Assembly (NCBI GenBank): GCA_900548315.1 | Contig: URJU01000033.1 | Span: 1 to 14,989, forward strand | Length of the DNA: 14,989 nt | Reading direction: 5' to 3' | Source of the DNA: an uncultured Coprococcus sp. | GTDB taxonomy: Bacteria; Bacillota; Clostridia; Lachnospirales; Lachnospiraceae | Part shown: in pieces, positions 1-6,903 of the stretch | How the letters are laid out: each line of letters starts with the position of its first letter | Position numbering within the stretch: position 1 is the first letter of the stretch | Position numbers and translations under genes: made by a program | Notes under the pieces: generated by a model | What the model was told of the DNA's origin: nothing | The model's input: only the letters and a program-made list of their open reading frames with translations | The model's database searches: none

Positions 1-13
1 TGATTAGTGAGAA

Positions 14-658
14 TCAATTATCAGATTTACCAGAAATCTGCCAAGCAGCGGTATTCCTCTTCATCTGGCGCATCTTCTCCGGATCCTTGCCCGGTTTTTG
101 AACGCCGCAGGCTGCATCGTACTCTATGCCAGATGACACATCGACTACGTCAGGATGCACCTGCTCTATCGCCCGCCGCACATTGTCCGGCGTGAGACCT
201 CCGGCAAGCACAAACAACCTTCCATCTCTGTCGATATCCGTCAAACTGTTCCAGTCAAATGTCTTGCCGCTTCCAGGTTCACCGGCATCGAACACATAAC
301 CTGCAACATTCGAAAGGCTTTGATAATGTGGGTACATATCCATATCCTTTACATTGAATGCCTTCCACACAGGCAAATGCGCACTCTCTATAAGCTCATC
401 GCTGGCCTGTCCATGAATCTGGATGAAATCAAAGCCAAGCGCTGCTATCTCCGCAATCTGCTCCTCATCCGGGGATACCACCACCGCAACCTTCTTCACA
501 TCTTTCCTCAGTTCTTCAAGCAACCTGCGCGCAGTCTCCGCACTGACATTTCTCTTTGATTTCGGGAAATACATCACCATTCCTATATAATCAGGTCTCA
601 CCTCATTCACCGCGGCCACATCGGCCGGGATCGTGATTCCGCACATCTTTATCTTCAT
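14..658 (-). CDS. trpF: Phosphoribosylanthranilate isomerase (TrpF)
   Basis: Converts N-(5-phosphoribosyl)anthranilate to the carboxyphenylamino-deoxyribulose phosphate in tryptophan synthesis, in the cytosol. The 214-residue product is the usual length for a monofunctional TrpF (beta/alpha barrel). Seen directly: KMCGI at 4-8 with the catalytic-type Cys6; FPKSKRNVS at 31-39; QIHG at 80-83; GSGKTFDW at 129-136 with the probable catalytic Asp135; phosphate-binding LAGGLTPDNV at 151-160; DVSSGIE at 173-179; and a KDPEKM tail. The ATG at 658 has AGGAGAG 7 bases upstream. It lies 50 bases downstream of the ATPase stop with no clear terminator between, so it may be cotranscribed. No other trp gene is visible; the rest of a trp operon could lie beyond position 1. 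Sure of the function. Confidence 0.96.
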   Translation of the reverse strand: MKIKMCGITIPADVAAVNEVRPDYIGMVMYFPKSKRNVSAETARRLLEELRKDVKKVAVVVSPDEEQIAEIAALGFDFIQIHGQASDELIESAHLPVWKAFNVKDMDMYPHYQSLSNVAGYVFDAGEPGSGKTFDWNSLTDIDRDGRLFVLAGGLTPDNVRRAIEQVHPDVVDVSSGIEYDAACGVQKPGKDPEKMRQMKRNTAAWQISGKSDN

Positions 659-708
659 GCTGTCTCTCCTATTTTTAACATCGGCTCGTCAACAGGCGAA
701 AACTGATG

Positions 709-2073
709 CTACATATCCTTATCGAACATCAACCCTGATAGGTCAAGTTTATATATCGTGTCAACCATCTTTTCGTTTTCCAGAAACGCAATCATATATA
801 TCGGCAAATATACTTTTTTGCCGCTGACCTCTACATTTTTCTCCGAAAAAACATATGCATATTCTATTCCGTAATTTTCATCAGCCAAGACATTACACAA
901 CGCAGAGTGCCGTTTGTAATCCTTACCCGATTTTATCTCCAGTGGAACTACTTTTCCATTCAGTTCTATTACAAAATCAAGTTCACCCTGCTTTTTGCTG
1001 TTAAAATAATATTCTTTATGACCTTTGCTGAGTAGTTCCTGGGAAACCACATTTTCAAATAGCGCACCATTGTTTATAGATTTTTCTTTATTCAGTATCG
1101 CCATTTTCACCTGATCCGGATACCTACTTGTCAGCAGCCCTACATCGGAGAAGAATAGTTTAAACAGATTCCTATTCTCACTGATCACAAGCGGAAGTTT
1201 CGGCTCACTTATATTGTAGACCGGTATCGCAACTCCAGCATCCTTAAGCCACAGAAAATCATTTGCAACCCTGTCATAACTGAGGCCTTTACCTATACTA
1301 TTGATCTGGAACCGTTTATTTTTCTGATCAAGCTGTCCCGGCATAGCATCATATATCTCCTGCAGTTTCAGCTTGTATCTTGTCTCATACTTTGTAAAAT
1401 CACTCTTGTACAATCTAACTATCTTTTCATGTACCTCCGCTACCTTCGCAAGATCATTTGTCTCCACATAGGTATTGACCGCCTCCGGCATTCCGCCCAC
1501 GATAAGATACAGATTAAATACATCAAGCATTTTTTCATGTACAAACGAGTCAACAGGCAACCTCTGCGTAAAGCATTCCTTCAGTGTGTCGATCACATTC
1601 TGATTCACACCAACAGAAACCATAAATTCACGCAGATCCATCGGATACATATCACATACACGCAGATATCCAACCGGTGCGGATCTGAGATCATTCAGCT
1701 CTACGCCCAAAAGCGAACCGCTCATGATATACCTGTAGTTTCCATCTTCCACTAGAAACTTCACTCTTGTCACTATATCTTTAAACTCCTGCACCTCATC
1801 CAGAAATATGATCGTACGGCCTTTCTCAAGAGGCTGTTTAGTCACCAGACTAAGTCTCATAAGCAGATCCTTTGCATCTCTGGCACCGCCAAACAATGTG
1901 ACAAGCTCCGGCTGGTCAATAAAATTCAATTCCACATATGGCACTCCACTTTCCCTGAGGCATTCTTTTATAAGATATGTCTTACCGATCTGTCTCGCTC
2001 CAGTTACGAGCAAAGCGTCTCTGCCGCTCTGAATCCATGAATCTATATATTTTTTTGCCGATCTTTCCAGCAT
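709..2073 (-). CDS. AAA-type ATPase with DUF4143 / nuclease-like C-terminal domain
   Basis: A 454-residue protein of the AAA_14 plus DUF4143 family, widespread in gut Clostridia and Bacteroidetes, with no firmly established role. Residues 25-32 are a Walker A (GARQIGKT) and 88-96 a Walker B (IIFLDEVQE); YIMSGSLLG near 115-123 fits a sensor strand. The C-terminal part contains GELDFVIEL, then about ten residues later PLEIKSG, the D...ExK spacing of a PD-(D/E)XK nuclease fold, as is known for this family. An upstream in-frame GTG at 2091 exists, but the ATG at 2073 has a strong G-rich site (GGGGGGGTGA) ending 4 bases before it, so 2073 was chosen. The GTG itself lies just upstream of that site. 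It has its own promoter inside a repeat array and precedes trpF. The biological role is unknown; no partner toxin or restriction gene is adjacent. Confidence 0.88.
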   Translation of the reverse strand: MLERSAKKYIDSWIQSGRDALLVTGARQIGKTYLIKECLRESGVPYVELNFIDQPELVTLFGGARDAKDLLMRLSLVTKQPLEKGRTIIFLDEVQEFKDIVTRVKFLVEDGNYRYIMSGSLLGVELNDLRSAPVGYLRVCDMYPMDLREFMVSVGVNQNVIDTLKECFTQRLPVDSFVHEKMLDVFNLYLIVGGMPEAVNTYVETNDLAKVAEVHEKIVRLYKSDFTKYETRYKLKLQEIYDAMPGQLDQKNKRFQINSIGKGLSYDRVANDFLWLKDAGVAIPVYNISEPKLPLVISENRNLFKLFFSDVGLLTSRYPDQVKMAILNKEKSINNGALFENVVSQELLSKGHKEYYFNSKKQGELDFVIELNGKVVPLEIKSGKDYKRHSALCNVLADENYGIEYAYVFSEKNVEVSGKKVYLPIYMIAFLENEKMVDTIYKLDLSGLMFDKDM

Positions 2074-2097
2074 AAAATCACCCCCCCACACTGCATT

Positions 2098-2226
2098 TGC
2101 AACTTTTCTATCCCTATCATATCAATTTTTTGAAACTTTTCCAACCTTTTCGCGGTGATTTTTGCAACTTTTCCAACCTTTTTTCAGCGGTTTTTGCAAC
2201 TTTGCGAGCTTTAGTAACAATTTTCT
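2098..2226. repeat. Four degenerate tandem repeats, 32-33 bp period, upstream of the ATPase
   Basis: Copies begin with TGCAAC or TGAAAC at 2098, 2131, 2163 and 2195, giving steps of 33, 32 and 32 bases. The best conserved core, read on the plus strand, is TTTTGCAACTTTTCCAACC; copies 2 and 3 are closest to each other, while copies 1 and 4 keep mainly the TTGCAACTTT half. The array fills the gap between the methyltransferase stop and the ATPase start. The period is close to three helical turns, so the cores would lie on one face of the DNA, as in an operator array. The role is inferred only. Confidence 0.75.
2116..2144 (-). promoter_or_regulatory. Probable sigma-A promoter of the ATPase gene
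   Basis: On the minus strand TTGGAA (2144-2139), a 17-base spacer, then TATGAT (2121-2116), about 43 bases before the ATPase ATG. The -35 hexamer lies inside the second copy of the local tandem repeat, so a protein bound to that repeat would cover the promoter. Assigned by eye from hexamer match and spacing. Confidence 0.55.
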
Positions 2227-2238
2227 TTTATTTTACAG

Positions 2239-2997
2239 TCATTCCAACCTGGAACATACCATCATCTGAATGTCATTGTCTGAGGCTTGCCTTCCTGTAA
2301 AATCCGCATAAGCTTCGCACACCTTTATGCCCAAACCCATAAATATATCTGATACTTCACCCAATGTATACAGTCTGATCGGATTTCCTTCCTTCATCTC
2401 AGGTTTTGAAAGTGCCTCTCCATATGGATAATCCATCTGCCCGTATAGCAGGGTTTTGTTCTCACGGTCCCACTCAAACTCAGACAGCGTAAGGCACTGC
2501 TCTCCGGCATCCCACAATTTACATGGAAAATGTGTTTCTGCATAGTCTCCATTCATTATGTCCATGAAATGTTTTCCGCCTTTTTTTAGTGAGCTTGCAA
2601 CAACTGCAAATATCTTCTTATTTTCTTCGTCATCTTCAAGATAACCAATAGCGCCATCCGCCATATTGAGGACCACATCAAATTCGTTTTCAAATGTCAG
2701 CTCACGGATATCCTTACAGATAAAAGATGCATCCAGTTGTTCTTTTCCAGCCTGCTCATTGGCATATTCAACATAATCCTTTGTGATGTCTACTCCGACC
2801 ACCTCATATCCCCGTCTGGCAAACTCTAGGGAATGTCTTCCAAATCCACAGGCAAGGTCCAGGATCCTCTCCGTTCCCTTCAGATCAAGCTTATCTATGA
2901 TGAAATCCACCTGTCTTTTGGTATCCTCCACCCATGACATATTCTGGATGTCCAGCGTCCAGATCTTTTTGTACCAGTCTTTTTCCATCTGTTTCAT
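2239..2997 (-). CDS. Class I SAM-dependent methyltransferase
   Basis: A 252-residue cytosolic methyltransferase of unknown substrate. The SAM-binding motif I is clear at 45-56 (ILDLACGFGRHS); the acidic residue closing strand 2 is Asp70 in VVGVD; CKDIREL near 94-100 and the DVVLNM strand follow. It has no membrane segment. The C-terminal half (KPEMKEGNPIRLYTLGEV) resembles the small-molecule methyltransferase group more than rRNA or DNA methylases, but the substrate cannot be read. The ATG at 2997 has AAGGAGG 8 bases upstream. The acetyltransferase stop is only 12 bases before this start, and the binding site sits in that gap, so the two genes are translated from one message. As the last gene of the TetR unit it is presumably induced together with the acetyltransferase. 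Confidence 0.85.
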   Translation of the reverse strand: MKQMEKDWYKKIWTLDIQNMSWVEDTKRQVDFIIDKLDLKGTERILDLACGFGRHSLEFARRGYEVVGVDITKDYVEYANEQAGKEQLDASFICKDIRELTFENEFDVVLNMADGAIGYLEDDEENKKIFAVVASSLKKGGKHFMDIMNGDYAETHFPCKLWDAGEQCLTLSEFEWDRENKTLLYGQMDYPYGEALSKPEMKEGNPIRLYTLGEVSDIFMGLGIKVCEAYADFTGRQASDNDIQMMVCSRLE

Positions 2998-3009
2998 ATA
3001 AGGTCCTCC

Positions 3010-3669
3010 TTATGAAAAGATTTGTCCGGGCAGTGTCTTTTTCTCTTTATATGGAAACTGCCTGTCGAATTCTTCCGCAGCCTTTTCGTCCACGAAATAT
3101 CCTTCTGGCGGAGCATACTCACCTGTGACTCCATCAAGATATCCGGGAATCAGCTCCTTGCAAAGGAAAAACGATGCGTCCTCTCCCTCATCAAGTCCAT
3201 GGTAGCGAATGCCAAACCCACTTGCCGGTCTGAATCCGCTTTTGCCATAGAAATCAATATTCCCCTCAAAACATAGTGCTCCGCAGCCAAGCTCAGCAGC
3301 TTTCTGCAGCGAATAGTCAAGCAGTATCTTCCCGTATCCCTTACGCTTAAGTTCATTCTTTATGCATATGGGTCCCATAGTCATAATTGGAACACTACTT
3401 CCGTCATCCGCTGTTATTTCCGCCCTCATAAACATGTTCTGCCCGATAATTTCTCCATCTAACAGCATTACAAAATCCAGTTCCGTGACAAATGCACTGT
3501 CATTTCTCAGCTGATCAAGCACATAGTGTTCCAGACAACCGGGACGATACACATTCCAGAAGCTGTCCCTCACCAGGTTCTCAACTTCCCGGTATTCATC
3601 CTCTTTTTCCAATCGTATAACCAGATCTTCCCAATGTCTGACCTGGCTGATATCCCCATGATCATTCAT
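3010..3669 (-). CDS. GNAT-family N-acetyltransferase
   Basis: A 219-residue acetyl-CoA-dependent acetyltransferase with unknown acceptor. The acetyl-CoA pyrophosphate loop is visible as ELKRKGYGKIL at 96-106, following the MTMGPICI strand, and YGKSGFRP at 131-138 is the usual GNAT motif B end. The tail from about 140 holds an extra segment (GLDEGEDASFFLCKELIPGYL) seen in the stand-alone YhbS-like acetyltransferases. A longer reading from 3759 lacks a binding site; the ATG at 3669 has AGAAGGAGG 8 bases upstream and was chosen. It is the middle gene between the TetR regulator (86-base gap holding a hairpin) and the methyltransferase (12-base gap). A modifying pair under TetR control suggests detoxification of a small molecule, which is inference. 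Confidence 0.86.
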   Translation of the reverse strand: MNDHGDISQVRHWEDLVIRLEKEDEYREVENLVRDSFWNVYRPGCLEHYVLDQLRNDSAFVTELDFVMLLDGEIIGQNMFMRAEITADDGSSVPIMTMGPICIKNELKRKGYGKILLDYSLQKAAELGCGALCFEGNIDFYGKSGFRPASGFGIRYHGLDEGEDASFFLCKELIPGYLDGVTGEYAPPEGYFVDEKAAEEFDRQFPYKEKKTLPGQIFS

Positions 3670-3689
3670 TCCATCTACCTCCTTCTGCC

Positions 3690-3724
3690 GATCACCAAAC
3701 GACAAAAATATGCTTATGGTGATC
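3690..3724 (-). other. Inverted repeat between the TetR and acetyltransferase genes
   Basis: Perfect 8-base arms, GATCACCA (3724-3717) and TGGTGATC (3697-3690), enclose a 19-base loop containing TTTTTG. It ends a few bases before the acetyltransferase binding site. There is no T-run after the second arm, so it is not a normal terminator. It could stabilise or expose the downstream message, or bind protein. The structure is plain; the role is a guess. Confidence 0.4.
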
Positions 3725-3755
3725 TGCAAGTTGCTTAATATACTCAAATTTATAT

Positions 3756-4367
3756 TCAAGCTAGTAAGTTTTTCGCAAATTCACTTATTGCCTGACCAAA
3801 TTGTTTCTTTATCTTTTTCCTGTCGGACGCTCCATCATAAAGGCTATAGTACAGGAACATGATCGCATAAAACTGTGCCGCTTTTTTCTTCGCACCTTTG
3901 ATTCCCAGGCTCTTGAGCAGGTCCTTTACATAACCGACAGGCCCAGCCACAAGATACTGCTGATACAGAGCCTGCATCTCCGCACTGCGGAACTGTTCTA
4001 CCACAAGCAGCTTTCTGAAAGAAGAGGCAAAGTCATCCTCAGTCCAATACTCGAACATAGATCTGCTGTACTGCACAAAATCATCCAGAGATACTTCCTC
4101 ATACTTCTCCGGCATGCTCTCTTTATCGCCCTCCGGCATGTCATGACTTTCCGCCTGATCACTGTCACCCTGCTCCATCCTCGCGACAATATGATCAAAT
4201 ATATCCCGCTTATTCTTATAATGTCGGTACAAAGCTCCCTTTGTAATCCCAAGATCACCCGCTATCTGGCTAACCGACACCGCCTCATAACCATCTCTGG
4301 CAAATCTGTGAAGTGCCGTTATCAGTATCTCTTCCTTAGTATCTCTTGTGACTTTAGTTTCTTCCAT
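3756..4367 (-). CDS. TetR/AcrR-family transcriptional repressor
   Basis: A 203-residue DNA-binding regulator, the normal TetR length. The N-terminal helix-turn-helix spans about 12-58: KEEILITALHRFARDGYE, then VSQIAGDLGITKGALYRHYKNK, with the signature ALYRHYKNK recognition end at 45-53. The rest is the variable all-helical ligand and dimer domain. In-frame starts upstream (TTG at 4400, ATG at 4394) lack a good binding site; the ATG at 4367 has GGAGGG 11 bases before it, slightly long, and begins at the usual distance from the helix-turn-helix. It is the first gene of a minus-strand unit with an acetyltransferase and a methyltransferase, and its promoter carries two palindromes, so it very likely represses itself and both enzymes until a ligand appears. 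The ligand is unknown. Confidence 0.93.
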   Translation of the reverse strand: MEETKVTRDTKEEILITALHRFARDGYEAVSVSQIAGDLGITKGALYRHYKNKRDIFDHIVARMEQGDSDQAESHDMPEGDKESMPEKYEEVSLDDFVQYSRSMFEYWTEDDFASSFRKLLVVEQFRSAEMQALYQQYLVAGPVGYVKDLLKSLGIKGAKKKAAQFYAIMFLYYSLYDGASDRKKIKKQFGQAISEFAKNLLA

Positions 4368-4408
4368 ATAGTACACGTCCCTCCGTATCAGCATATTCAA
4401 CTCTGCAT

Positions 4409-4451
4409 AATAAACGACCGTTTACTTCATATTAGTAAACGGTCGTTTATT
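4409..4451. promoter_or_regulatory. Double TetR operator (nested palindromes)
   Basis: Two 14-bp near-perfect palindromes, TAAACGACCGTTTA (4411-4424) and TAAACGGTCGTTTA (4436-4449), each of the form TAAACG-NN-CGTTTA. They are also exact reverse complements of each other and extend to 18-base arms (4409-4426 and 4434-4451) around a 7-base centre. The centres are 25 bp apart. Position within and just after the promoter, directly upstream of the tetR gene, makes self-repression by two dimers the natural reading. The long hairpin has no T-run behind it on either strand, so a terminator is less likely. Confidence 0.82.
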
Positions 4452-4457
4452 TGTCAA
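4429..4457 (-). promoter_or_regulatory. Strong promoter of the TetR-acetyltransferase-methyltransferase unit
   Basis: On the minus strand a consensus TTGACA (4457-4452), a 17-base spacer and TAATAT (4434-4429). The start of transcription would be near 4422, about 55 bases before the TetR ATG. The -35 begins only 13 bases after the metE stop. One TetR-type palindrome fills the spacer and the other covers the start region, so repressor binding would block the polymerase. Confidence 0.8.
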
Positions 4458-4469
4458 TCATTTTATATA

Positions 4470-6734
4470 TTACTTTCTTACCTGTCTGGCTGCCTCGACC
4501 ATATTTCTGAGGCTGGCGTCAGTCTCAGGAACGCCTCTCGTCTTAAGACCGCAGTCTGGATTGATCCAAAGTTTATTTCTGTCGATCTTTGTGAGCATGA
4601 CATTTACCGCCTTCACGATCTCTGCCACAGACGGAACTCTCGGGGAGTGAATATCATACACTCCTGGTCCCACCTCTGTCTCGAAATTGTTCTCCCTGAG
4701 AGAAACCAGTATCTGAAGATCAGACCTTGACGCCTCAAATGTGATGACATCCGCGTCCATGTCATCTATGGCTGGTATTATATCTGTAAATTCACTGTAG
4801 CACATATGTGTGTGTATCTGTGTCTCAGCCTTCACACCGCTGTGTGTCAGACGGAATGCAGGTATTGCAAAATCAAGGTATTCTGTATACCAGTCAGATT
4901 TTCTGAGCGGAAGTTTCTCTCTAAGTGCCGCCTCATCTATCTGTATCATCCTGATTCCATGCGCCTCCAGATCCAGCACCTCATCTCTGATCGCAAGCGC
5001 TATCTGTGATATAGAGTCCTTTATAGATATATCCTCTCTTGGAAATGACCAGTTGAGTATCGTCACCGGACCCGTCAACATTCCCTTCATGATCTTGTCT
5101 GTGAGCGACTGCGCATATACAGACCAGTCCACCGTGATCGGTTTTTTACGGTATACGTCACCCCATATCACTGGTGGTTTCACACACCTTGTTCCGTATG
5201 ACTGTACCCACGCTTTCTCAGTGAACAGGAAACCGCCAAGAGACTCGCCGAAATACTCTACCATGTCATTTCTCTCATACTCACCATGTACAAGTACGTC
5301 AAGCCCGATATCCTCCTGCCACTTTACACATTCCTTTATTTTGCTCTTCACAAAGTCCACATACTCCTGCTCAGTTATCTCTCCCTTTCTAAGCTGTGCT
5401 CTCTGCAACTTTACATCCTTGGTCTGTGGGAATGAACCTATAGTGGTGGTCGGAAGTTCTGGAAGTCCAAACCCCTTCTTCTGGAGAGCCTGTCTCTCAC
5501 TTCTCTTCGGAAGTCTTACATAATCCGCCTCAGTCACTGCCGCAAGCCTCTGTCTCACCTCATTGCTGTTACAGTCTCTTGTTCCCGCAAACAACTCCTG
5601 ATTCTTGTGATATGCCTCAAGTTCTGTATAGTTATAGCTCTCAGCAAGTGTCGCAAGCTCCGAGAGTTCAGTAAGTTTCTCCTCCGCAAATGCAAAGAAC
5701 CTCAGATAGTCCTGTGACAGTTTCGTCTCATGCTTAAGTGTGTATGGCACATGGAGCAGTGAGCAGGATGTAGACAGAACCACATTTATCTTCTTATCAC
5801 GAAGCTGCCTTATGATCTTGAGTGTCTTGTCATAATGATTTCTCCAGATATTTTTTCCATTTACCAGACCGGCAAAAAGTACCTTATCCCCAGGGAATCC
5901 GTATCTGCCTATAAGCTCTCCAGTCTGTCTGCCCTCTATAAAGTCAAGACCTATTCCGGCAAATGGCATATTTATGATATCCTCATACACATCCCTCACA
6001 TCACCGAAGTATGTCTGGAGGAGTATCTTACACCCCACACGATCTGCAAATACCCTGTAATACACCCTGTGGAAAAGTGCCTTATCATCGTCATCCATAT
6101 CTCTCACCAGTGACGGCTCATCAAACTGCAGCCACTCTACATTCTTATAGGCGCACTCGGCGATGAGCCGTCTGTAAGCCTCTGCCACATCATCAGCAAA
6201 GTCTTCTGCATTCTTTGATCCCACATATCTGCAGAGCTTAAGCATTGTGTACGGTCCTATAACCACAGGCTTTGTCTTGATCCCCAGCTTCTTGGCCTCC
6301 TCGTATTCACCTGTAAGTTTCTCGCAGTCAAGGCTTATCACTGTGTCATCCTCTATCTCCGGAACTATGTAATGATAGTTTGTGTTAAACCACTTCTTCA
6401 TCGCAAGAGCCTTCACATCCCCGGATTCTCCCTGATACCCTCTTGCCATGGCAAAGTACGTGTCAAGCTTTGAGACATTTAGCTCTCTGTATCTCTTTGG
6501 CACAATTCCGAGAAGAACTGCTGTATCAAGCACTATATCGTAAAATGAAAAGTCATTGCATGGAATAAAGCCTATCCCTGCTGCCACCTGTGTCATCCAG
6601 TGTCTATGTCTGAGCTCCGCTGCAATTCCTGTAAGCTCCTGCGCCGTTATCTCATGTCTGAAATATTTTTCAGATGCAAATTTTAACTCTCTTAATGTTC
6701 CCACCCTTGGAAATCCTATAACCGATGTCTTCAT
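4470..6734 (-). CDS. metE: Cobalamin-independent methionine synthase (MetE)
   Basis: 5-methyltetrahydropteroyltriglutamate-homocysteine methyltransferase; it makes methionine by methyl transfer from polyglutamylated methyl-THF, in the cytosol, without B12. The 754-residue length is that of the classical two-barrel enzyme. Zinc ligands appear at His643 and Cys645 (HTHMC), Glu667 (ITFEAS) and Cys728 (NPDCGLKTRG), and the acid His696 in GVYDIHSPRVPS; all are offset by two from the Escherichia coli numbering. The second barrel starts around LPTTTIGSFPQT. A longer frame opens at 6761, but ATGATG at 6737/6734 follows AGGAGG by 2 and 5 bases; 6734 gives MKTSVIGFPRVG, the family's normal beginning. 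It is transcribed in the same direction as two LysR genes but separated from them by a terminator, and has its own promoter. No defect is seen. Confidence 0.97.
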   Translation of the reverse strand: MKTSVIGFPRVGTLRELKFASEKYFRHEITAQELTGIAAELRHRHWMTQVAAGIGFIPCNDFSFYDIVLDTAVLLGIVPKRYRELNVSKLDTYFAMARGYQGESGDVKALAMKKWFNTNYHYIVPEIEDDTVISLDCEKLTGEYEEAKKLGIKTKPVVIGPYTMLKLCRYVGSKNAEDFADDVAEAYRRLIAECAYKNVEWLQFDEPSLVRDMDDDDKALFHRVYYRVFADRVGCKILLQTYFGDVRDVYEDIINMPFAGIGLDFIEGRQTGELIGRYGFPGDKVLFAGLVNGKNIWRNHYDKTLKIIRQLRDKKINVVLSTSCSLLHVPYTLKHETKLSQDYLRFFAFAEEKLTELSELATLAESYNYTELEAYHKNQELFAGTRDCNSNEVRQRLAAVTEADYVRLPKRSERQALQKKGFGLPELPTTTIGSFPQTKDVKLQRAQLRKGEITEQEYVDFVKSKIKECVKWQEDIGLDVLVHGEYERNDMVEYFGESLGGFLFTEKAWVQSYGTRCVKPPVIWGDVYRKKPITVDWSVYAQSLTDKIMKGMLTGPVTILNWSFPREDISIKDSISQIALAIRDEVLDLEAHGIRMIQIDEAALREKLPLRKSDWYTEYLDFAIPAFRLTHSGVKAETQIHTHMCYSEFTDIIPAIDDMDADVITFEASRSDLQILVSLRENNFETEVGPGVYDIHSPRVPSVAEIVKAVNVMLTKIDRNKLWINPDCGLKTRGVPETDASLRNMVEAARQVRK

Positions 6735-6800
6735 CATATCCTCCTGCTCACTCACTGGCATATCTCATAGACCAGTGTTATTTTCTTGTTTGTTGTTGAC

Positions 6801-6829
6801 ATTATATGAAGCTCTGGTTCGCTTGTATA
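6801..6829 (-). promoter_or_regulatory. Probable metE promoter
   Basis: On the minus strand TATACA (6829-6824), 17-base spacer, perfect TATAAT (6806-6801). The predicted leader is about 60 bases, too short for a SAM riboswitch or T-box. The spacer holds an interrupted GAA-N7-TTC symmetry (6820-6808) that resembles but does not match the TGAA-N5-TTCA box of MetR; control by one of the neighbouring LysR proteins is possible but unproven. Confidence 0.6.
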
Positions 6830-6835
6830 ATACAT

Positions 6836-6878
6836 AAAAATATAGCGTGGATATAGTTTTATGCTATACCCACGCTAT
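6836..6878 (-). terminator. Intrinsic terminator after the LysR pair
   Basis: Read on the minus strand, arms ATAGCGTGG (6878-6870) and CCACGCTAT (6850-6842) form a 9-bp stem, extended after one mismatch by TATAG/CTATA with a 7-base loop, then A and a TTTTT run (6840-6836). It lies 26 bases after the second LysR stop and just upstream of the metE -35. The plus strand shows no T-run after the stem, so it is directional. Confidence 0.78.
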
Positions 6879-6903
6879 TTCTATGTCTTCTATTCTATGT
6901 CAG

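Noticed and set aside
2098..2226. CRISPR array
   Set aside because: The repeats are degenerate and nearly contiguous without unique spacers of even length, there are only four, and no cas gene is present.
4409..4451. metE terminator
   Set aside because: The hairpin lacks a T-run downstream in the metE direction and coincides with a consensus promoter; the operator reading explains both palindromes.
3801..4730. 309-codon open frame on the plus strand
   Set aside because: It lies opposite the tetR gene and the end of metE, crosses the operator and has a composition unlike a real protein (many His, Ile, Leu, Cys, Arg); it is a shadow.
4810..5523. 237-codon plus-strand frame opposite metE
   Set aside because: Ser/Cys-rich shadow of metE on the other strand.
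6735..6903. SAM riboswitch or T-box before metE
   Set aside because: The leader after the probable promoter is about 60 bases, and the only strong stem lies upstream of the promoter, where it ends the LysR transcript.
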